Assembly: GCA_034429715.1 (NCBI GenBank)
Contig: DAOUFR010000013.1
Location: 1 to 64,000 of the forward strand
Source: CAIMUM01 sp034429715
GTDB taxonomy: Bacteria > Chloroflexota > Dehalococcoidia > GIF9 > UBA5629
Direction: 5' to 3'
Length of the DNA stretch: 64,000 nucleotides
Below, piece by piece: positions 59,459 to 64,000 of the stretch (within the stretch, counting starts at the first letter, position 1; every line of letters begins with the position of its first letter). The notes under the pieces are model-generated. The model was not told the DNA's origin and did not search any database. It saw only the letters and a list, made by a program, of their open reading frames with translations. The translations under genes and the position numbers were made by a program.

Positions 59459-61405
59459 ATGCCAGTCGATCCTTCGATTATTTTTCAGGCGTCCAAGCTG
59501 GGCGACCTGCCTTATATAGTCAAGGAACTCGATCGCGCCGATAAGCTCCTTGAAAAGAATCAGCCGGTCGGGCGCATCTACGGCGTCAGTGGCGGAGCTC
59601 TGACGGCAACGGCCTTTGCGCTGGCGCTGGCTGCGAAAAAAGATCCGCAAAAGTGGGGCAAAGCCGCTACAGCCATAAGCGATTTCCGCAGTTTCCTCTC
59701 GAAGGCCAGAGGTGACCAGATCCGCTCGTTCAACGTCAACCCATGGTACGGACGGTCCAACCTCAATCCTTTGAGGAAATGGCTGGAAAGGAAGTTAAAT
59801 CATTACTGCAGCGATACGGCGGGCGCACCTGAAGGTACGCCTCTACAGCAGTTACAGGTATCCGACCTGGGCCTTCCGCTTTACATCTGCACCATGGACC
59901 GCGATGCCGTCTTCACCATGTTCGGCCCGCCCGACGATACTCTGCAGTGCCCGTATCAGTTCATGCACATGGGCCCGCCGCAGGATGCTCCCCTGATAGA
60001 TGCCGTAATAGCGGCGCTAAGTACATTGCTTTCGACCCGTCCATCCACCGTCAACGATAAGTATGTTTACGACTGCCGGCCGCCTATAGTCGATGCGGGC
60101 GCCATCGTGGCCGACCTTGAGGCCAAGGACCCTCGTCCTATTCTTCGCACCAAACCGCATGCTGAGGTGCGCAAATGGAAGCTCAACTTCATTACCTCGG
60201 TCTTCATCATGCACTCGCAGCATGAGCGTAACCAGACTATAACGGCCGATTATTACCTGGACCTACTGCGGCGCCATCGCGAGCTCCTGCAAAAGGTAAA
60301 GCAAGCGCAGCCCGATTTCTCCATGCAAACGCTCAAGACAAAGGGCCCTCTTCCGGCCGCTGGCCATGCGGACCTGCCATACGTGGGCTCGACCGAGGCC
60401 GCCACCAACATGCTCGAATCGTCGAAAAACCGCGTGGCCATTATGGCCCGCTTCAGCGAGATACTGAACGGCCAGCTTGACAGCTTCCCCTTCGATCGAC
60501 CGGCAAACATCATCTACGGCGCCGGCGGCTTCTCGGGTATACTGGGAGGACTGGTTACCGCGCGAGCCGTGGACGAAGGCTTCAGGCAGGGAGGAGGTGA
60601 GATAAAGCAGATCTACGGCGTCTCCGCAGGCGTGCTCAACGGCTTTTTCCACGCGGTACAGGTGGCAGCAGCGCACTATCCAGACACATATAGACCCGAA
60701 GCACAACATGCGCTGGAGGACCTGGAGGATTTCATCGCCAACCTGCGTACCGACAGGCTGGTCAGAATAAACCGCAATCCCCTGCGTTTCTGGCAGGGCT
60801 GGGGCAACCTCGAGCCACTGCAGGAATTTCTGGCCCAAAAGCTGAAAGAGTACACGGGTGCGGCCAGCCCTGAAACGCTGACCTTCGATGATATTAAACT
60901 TCCCCTGACCGTAACTGCTGCGCGCGCCGACGGTTTCACGGATTTCCTGGGCATGACAGGTCCTGACAGGCATTTCGAATTCGGCGGCCTCACCTGGAAG
61001 GTGCTGGAAGCCCCCATCATCAGGGCTGTAGCAGCCGGCTGGAGCATGAACACCTACATCGAACCGGCCGATCTCAACGGCCAGAGGTATCGCGACGGCG
61101 GGGGAACATTTTACGACCCGTCGCTGCTGGTAGTCTGCCTGGACCCGGAGCTGGTCAATCTCATCACGGTCCATCTCGATCACCCGGAGAGCCACAGCGA
61201 GAACCTGCCGGAATACCCGGACATCAGCCGTATTATCCTTGACACACACAACTATACCTTCCCCGAGCAGCAGCGCCGCATGCGCAGACTATCTATGCTT
61301 TTCTACGACCACTTCCGCCTGCGACTGTACGCCCGGGAGAACAATATACCTGTGGAACCTGATTTCCGCCGCCAGTGGAAACTGCAGAATACCGGTTACC
61401 TTTAG
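59459..61405 (+). CDS. Tandem patatin-like phospholipase protein
   Basis: A 648-aa protein with two patatin-like units. Unit 1: nucleophile Ser44 in GVSGG and Asp212 in VDAGAI. Unit 2: oxyanion region YGAGGFSGILGG (about 357-368), nucleophile Ser389 in GVSAG and Asp546 in DGGG. Both units also share NPLRKW/NPLRFWQGWGNLEPL and a later 'DxPLxxxxxD' strand pair, so they arose by internal duplication. Patatins are acyl hydrolases of lipids using a Ser-Asp dyad. No signal peptide is seen. Unit 1 has lost the glycine-rich oxyanion loop at its N-terminus and may be inactive. Confidence 0.78.
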   Translation: MPVDPSIIFQASKLGDLPYIVKELDRADKLLEKNQPVGRIYGVSGGALTATAFALALAAKKDPQKWGKAATAISDFRSFLSKARGDQIRSFNVNPWYGRSNLNPLRKWLERKLNHYCSDTAGAPEGTPLQQLQVSDLGLPLYICTMDRDAVFTMFGPPDDTLQCPYQFMHMGPPQDAPLIDAVIAALSTLLSTRPSTVNDKYVYDCRPPIVDAGAIVADLEAKDPRPILRTKPHAEVRKWKLNFITSVFIMHSQHERNQTITADYYLDLLRRHRELLQKVKQAQPDFSMQTLKTKGPLPAAGHADLPYVGSTEAATNMLESSKNRVAIMARFSEILNGQLDSFPFDRPANIIYGAGGFSGILGGLVTARAVDEGFRQGGGEIKQIYGVSAGVLNGFFHAVQVAAAHYPDTYRPEAQHALEDLEDFIANLRTDRLVRINRNPLRFWQGWGNLEPLQEFLAQKLKEYTGAASPETLTFDDIKLPLTVTAARADGFTDFLGMTGPDRHFEFGGLTWKVLEAPIIRAVAAGWSMNTYIEPADLNGQRYRDGGGTFYDPSLLVVCLDPELVNLITVHLDHPESHSENLPEYPDISRIILDTHNYTFPEQQRRMRRLSMLFYDHFRLRLYARENNIPVEPDFRRQWKLQNTGYL

Positions 61406-61433
61406 TCAGGCGCAAGGCCCTGGCTTCGGGGAA

Positions 61434-61442
61434 TGGTATAAT
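61434..61442 (+). promoter_or_regulatory. Extended -10 promoter of the amino-acid ABC operon
   Basis: TGGTATAAT (TG-N-TATAAT) at 61434-61442, about 35 nt before the ATG at 61478. A GAGG ribosome binding site (61465-61468) precedes the ATG. No clear -35 is needed for an extended -10 promoter. Confidence 0.6.
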
Positions 61443-61477
61443 GAATCCGGCCGGCACTCCGGCGAGGAAAAACAAGC

Positions 61478-62230
61478 ATGAATAAATTCGCATTTTTATC
61501 CGTTGCCGTCTGTCTTCTAATGACGCTGCTGGTAACAGCCTGCAACCCGACGCCTTCGTCCCCGGCCAAGCTAAGAGTAGCCTGCGACGCCACATGGCCG
61601 CCGTTCGAGATAATCAACGAGCAGACCAAGGAACTGGACGGCTTCGGGCCCGAGCTGATACGCGCCGTGGCAGCCAGAGCGGGACTCGATATAGAGCTGA
61701 TCAACGTGGGATTCGACTCGGTGCTGGCCGGTGTTTCCCAGTGCCAGTACGACATGGCGGTCTCATCTATAACGATCACAGATGACCGCAAAAAGACCAT
61801 ACTTTTCTCCGACCCTTACTACCTGGCAGGGCAGATAGTTACAGTCCGAAAGAACAATGACAGCATTTCGAGCAAGGATGACCTGTCCGGCAAAACCGTA
61901 GGCGGCCAGATCGGCACGACGGGAATCATCGAGGCCAACAAAATACCCGGCGCCAGAGTCAAGACCTTCGACGAGGTCGGGTTCGCCTTCCAGGACCTCA
62001 TGAACGGGCAGCTCGATGCAGTCATAGCCGACTACCCCGTGGCCCAGGGCTACGTTGTAAAGAATAAAGAAACCCTGAAGACCGTGGGGCCGATCTTCAC
62101 GGACGAATACTACGGCATCGCCATCTGCAAGAAGAACGCCCACCTCGTGCCCAAGATAAATGCCGCTCTCAAATCACTCAAGGACGAGGGATTCCTGGAC
62201 AGGCTCGACCAGAAATGGGTCGGCCGCTAA
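61478..62230 (+). CDS. Polar amino acid ABC transporter substrate-binding lipoprotein
   Basis: A 250-aa lipoprotein (lipobox VTAC, Cys15) of the SBP_bac_3 family: RVACDATWPPFEI, LDGFGPELIRAVAARAGLD, LAGVSQCQYDMAVSSITIT and KTVGGQIGTTGIIEAN, ending GFLDRLDQKWVG. The aspartate/arginine pattern (the Arg of ADR/DDRKKT) fits glutamine-, histidine- or arginine-type ligands. Only the class is clear. It is the first gene of the operon with permease and ATPase. Confidence 0.92.
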   Translation: MNKFAFLSVAVCLLMTLLVTACNPTPSSPAKLRVACDATWPPFEIINEQTKELDGFGPELIRAVAARAGLDIELINVGFDSVLAGVSQCQYDMAVSSITITDDRKKTILFSDPYYLAGQIVTVRKNNDSISSKDDLSGKTVGGQIGTTGIIEANKIPGARVKTFDEVGFAFQDLMNGQLDAVIADYPVAQGYVVKNKETLKTVGPIFTDEYYGIAICKKNAHLVPKINAALKSLKDEGFLDRLDQKWVGR

Positions 62231-62268
62231 GCGCTGCGCTCAGTCTACCCTCAACTACGCTTGAGGCG

Positions 62269-62274
62269 TATAAT
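62269..62274 (+). promoter_or_regulatory. Internal -10 box before the permease
   Basis: A perfect TATAAT at 62269-62274, 13 nt before the permease ATG at 62288, so any transcript starting here would have a leader of about 6 nt. The -35 region is poor. It may give a low-level internal start or be chance. Confidence 0.3.
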
Positions 62275-62287
62275 AATAGCCTGCTCA

Positions 62288-63115
62288 ATGAGTACGCCCG
62301 ACAGACCGCAGATTCCCCAGGAGGAGCTGGGTCATATACCCGGCGCAGAGCCATCCACGCGCATGGATGCCTGGTGGTGGCTGGTGGCTCTGGTGGTCGG
62401 CATCACAGTCCTTCTGCTTTTTGCCTGGCCCGACCCCTTCATGAATATCTTCAAGTTCGTCCAGGACGGCATCGTGATAACGATAACCGTCACCCTGGTC
62501 TCCTTTTTACTGGTACTGGTCGTGGGCATGGCAGGCGGACTGGGCCGGCTATCGAGTAATCGCGCCGTCTATATAATCTCCACACTGTACGTTGAACTCG
62601 TGCGCGGCGTGCCGCTGCTGGTCCAACTTATAATCTGGTACTTCGCCGTGCCGGTCATGATCCAGTACCTGGGCAAGGCCTGGGCCATCCCGGCGCTGGA
62701 GGGCTTCCAGGCAGATCCCGTCGTGATGGCCATAATCGGCCTGGTCTTCTGCTACGGGGCCTATATGAGCGAGATCTACCGCGCAGGCATCCAGAGTATC
62801 CCCAAAGGACAGATGGAGGCAGCGCGCAGCCTGGGTATGACCTACTTCCAGTCGATGCGGCATGTCGTCCTGCCGCAGGCCGTGCGCATAATCCTTCCGC
62901 CCATCGGCAACGAGTTTATCGCGCTGCTTAAGGATTCCTCGCTGGTCAGCGTGGTTGCCGTGGCAGACCTGACGCGGCGCGGCCGGGAATATGCCTCGAT
63001 CCACTTCGATCCCATCGAGGTCTGGATGCTGGTGGCTCTGCTGTACCTGATTATGACGCTCTTCTCGGCGCGCGTGGTGAACTGGATAGAAAAGAAAACC
63101 AAATTCGAGAGGTAA
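62288..63115 (+). CDS. Polar amino acid ABC transporter permease (HisMQ-type)
   Basis: A 275-aa protein from the ATG at 62288. A TTG 27 nt upstream is in frame but lies before the -10 box. It has about five or six TM helices, with the N-terminal extension typical of this type (about 1-40). The EAA coupling loop reads QMEAARSLGMTYFQSMRHVV followed by LPQAVRIILPPIGNEFI, diagnostic of the polar amino acid family. It works as a dimer with the lipoprotein receptor and the ATPase. Confidence 0.92.
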   Translation: MSTPDRPQIPQEELGHIPGAEPSTRMDAWWWLVALVVGITVLLLFAWPDPFMNIFKFVQDGIVITITVTLVSFLLVLVVGMAGGLGRLSSNRAVYIISTLYVELVRGVPLLVQLIIWYFAVPVMIQYLGKAWAIPALEGFQADPVVMAIIGLVFCYGAYMSEIYRAGIQSIPKGQMEAARSLGMTYFQSMRHVVLPQAVRIILPPIGNEFIALLKDSSLVSVVAVADLTRRGREYASIHFDPIEVWMLVALLYLIMTLFSARVVNWIEKKTKFER

Positions 63116-63118
63116 TGA

Positions 63119-63856
63119 TTGGCTGAACCTATTATCAGCATCCGCGGGGTGCACAAATATTTCGGCAGGGTACATGCGCTGCGCGGCCTGGATCTCGACA
63201 TAGCACGAGGTGAGGTCGTGGTTATAGTAGGCCCGTCCGGCTCGGGAAAATCAACTTTGCTGCGCTGTATTAACCGACTCGAGACCTACGACAACGGCAA
63301 GATCGTAGTGGACGACATTCCGCTGGACAGCGCCAGGAACATCAACGCCGTACGGCGCGAGGTGGGCATGGTCTTCCAGTCATTTAACCTCTTCAGTCAT
63401 CTCACAGTCATGGATAACCTGATGCTGGCCCAGCGCATCGTGCGCAAACGTCCGCCTGCCGAGGCCAGGCAAACTGCGATGGACCTGCTTGTGAAGGTGG
63501 GCATACCCGATAAATCCGATGCAAAACCGGCCCAACTTTCAGGCGGGCAGCAGCAGAGGGTCGCCATCGCACGCGCACTGGCAATGAATCCCAAGGTCAT
63601 GCTTTTCGATGAGCCCACCAGCGCTCTTGATCCCGAGATGATCAAAGAGGTGCTCGAAGTCATGCTGGCGCTGGCTGACGAGGGGATGACCATGGCCGTA
63701 GTCTCGCATGAGATGGGCTTCACCCGCGCTGCGGCCAAGCGCGTAATTTTCATGGACGAGGGGCAGATCATCGAGCAAGCCCCTCCTGACGTGCTCTTTA
63801 ATAATCCCCAGCATGAGCGTACCAGGCAGTTCCTGGGCAAGATACTCAGCCACTGA
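63119..63856 (+). CDS. Polar amino acid ABC transporter ATPase (GlnQ-type)
   Basis: A 245-aa protein from a TTG 3 nt after the permease stop (ribosome binding site GAGAGG overlaps the stop). Walker A GPSGSGKST, Q-loop MVFQSFNLFSHLTV, signature LSGGQQQRVAIARAL, Walker B VMLFDEPTSALD and switch His in VSHEMG. The N-terminal ISIRGVHKYFGRVHALRGLD and the closing FFNNPQHERT-like region are typical of GlnQ/HisP ATPases. It completes the three-gene uptake system. Confidence 0.94.
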   Translation: MAEPIISIRGVHKYFGRVHALRGLDLDIARGEVVVIVGPSGSGKSTLLRCINRLETYDNGKIVVDDIPLDSARNINAVRREVGMVFQSFNLFSHLTVMDNLMLAQRIVRKRPPAEARQTAMDLLVKVGIPDKSDAKPAQLSGGQQQRVAIARALAMNPKVMLFDEPTSALDPEMIKEVLEVMLALADEGMTMAVVSHEMGFTRAAAKRVIFMDEGQIIEQAPPDVLFNNPQHERTRQFLGKILSH

Positions 63857-63873
63857 AGCCGTGGCCGCCTGCT

Positions 63874-64000
63874 TTAATAGCCCTCCCCCTCTTTATCGCG
63901 CCCTATCAGTACATACTCGAGGGCCGAGATAAAGAAGATGCTGAAGAAAACGATGGCCAGCATGTCGCCCGGACGCAGTCCGTTGCTTTTCACAAATTCA
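63874..64000 (-). CDS. Partial membrane protein (C-terminus only)
   Basis: A minus-strand frame that enters from the right edge and ends at 63874. The visible 42 residues contain one hydrophobic helix (LAIVFFIFFISALEYVLI) and a charged end (GRDKEGEGY). GLRPGDMLAIV precedes the helix. The rest lies outside the window, so the product cannot be named. Confidence 0.5.
   Translation of the reverse strand, partial: EFVKSNGLRPGDMLAIVFFSIFFISALEYVLIGRDKEGEGY

Noticed and set aside
60263..61249. A 328-aa minus-strand open frame opposite the patatin-like gene.
   Set aside because: The plus-strand patatin motifs and reading frame are convincing; this is a shadow.
1..64000. tRNA, rRNA, riboswitch and origin of replication.
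   Set aside because: No tRNA cloverleaf, rRNA segment, recognisable riboswitch core or DnaA-box cluster was seen by eye in the intergenic stretches; a covariance-model search would be needed for small RNAs.

Overview
The window looks like the chromosome of an anaerobic or microaerobic bacterium, most plausibly a Chloroflexota (Dehalococcoidia-like) lineage. The signs are a moderately GC-rich background, many lipoproteins with Cys lipoboxes and Ig/PKD-like folds, membrane fusion proteins that are themselves lipoproteins, frequent TTG/GTG starts, a fused B12-dependent mutase (IcmF), a glycyl-radical enzyme, lysine 2,3-aminomutase and rubrerythrin. No rRNA, tRNA or CRISPR array was seen. The taxonomic call is inference.

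Layout. 1-8.0 kb: an OmpR-type response regulator (truncated by the window edge) and sensor kinase, then two lipoprotein membrane fusion proteins and a MacB-type ABC ATPase/permease pair, apparently a kinase-controlled export system. 8.0-10.4 kb (minus): TPR lipoprotein and a divergent ATP-type PEP carboxykinase. 10.6-14.5 kb: a strong promoter followed by lysine 2,3-aminomutase, two D-Ala-D-Ala-ligase-like ATP-grasp enzymes and a GNAT, a compact candidate pathway for a beta-lysine-containing product. 14.5-24.1 kb: 5'-nucleotidase-like lipoprotein, DUF5752 protein, a protein with five regularly spaced His-His motifs, a CbbQ/NorQ-NorD-type ATPase/VWA pair, MtaB, YggU, a transglutaminase-like protein, an Ig-like lipoprotein and a 1-Cys peroxiredoxin. 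24.3-34.9 kb: IcmF, SDR, PAC2, two PKD-type lipoproteins, an acyl-CoA synthetase alpha-type protein, rubrerythrin and an APC permease. 35-41 kb: an MFS carrier, a perfect intrinsic terminator, then a promoter and the operon glycyl-radical enzyme / activase / FMN split-barrel protein.

41-53.5 kb: alpha/beta hydrolase, CARDB-like lipoprotein, recJ converging on lgt-ftsY, a double flavodoxin-fold protein, an Ig-like lipoprotein, and a Zur-ZnuA-ZnuC-ZnuB zinc uptake operon (minus) with a perfect 7-1-7 Fur/Zur box in its promoter region. Next come a flavin reductase-like protein and an SRPBCC protein.

53.6-58.4 kb is an AT-rich accessory island with an IS6-like transposase, a Panacea-like antitoxin overlapping a RelE/ParE-like toxin, a DUF4236-DUF3761 fusion, a small HNH-like zinc protein and small membrane proteins. 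It is bounded by an imperfect 25-bp inverted repeat (22/25 matches by eye; 53597-53621 and 58375-58399) that I regard as the most interesting structure here. 58.4-64 kb returns to the chromosomal style: a winged-helix/degenerate nucleotidyltransferase protein, a tandem patatin-like protein and a polar amino-acid ABC transporter operon.

A recurring feature is a -10 box lying only 5-13 nt before the start codon (2179, 20753, 58438, 59459, 62288), which suggests leaderless or near-leaderless transcripts.
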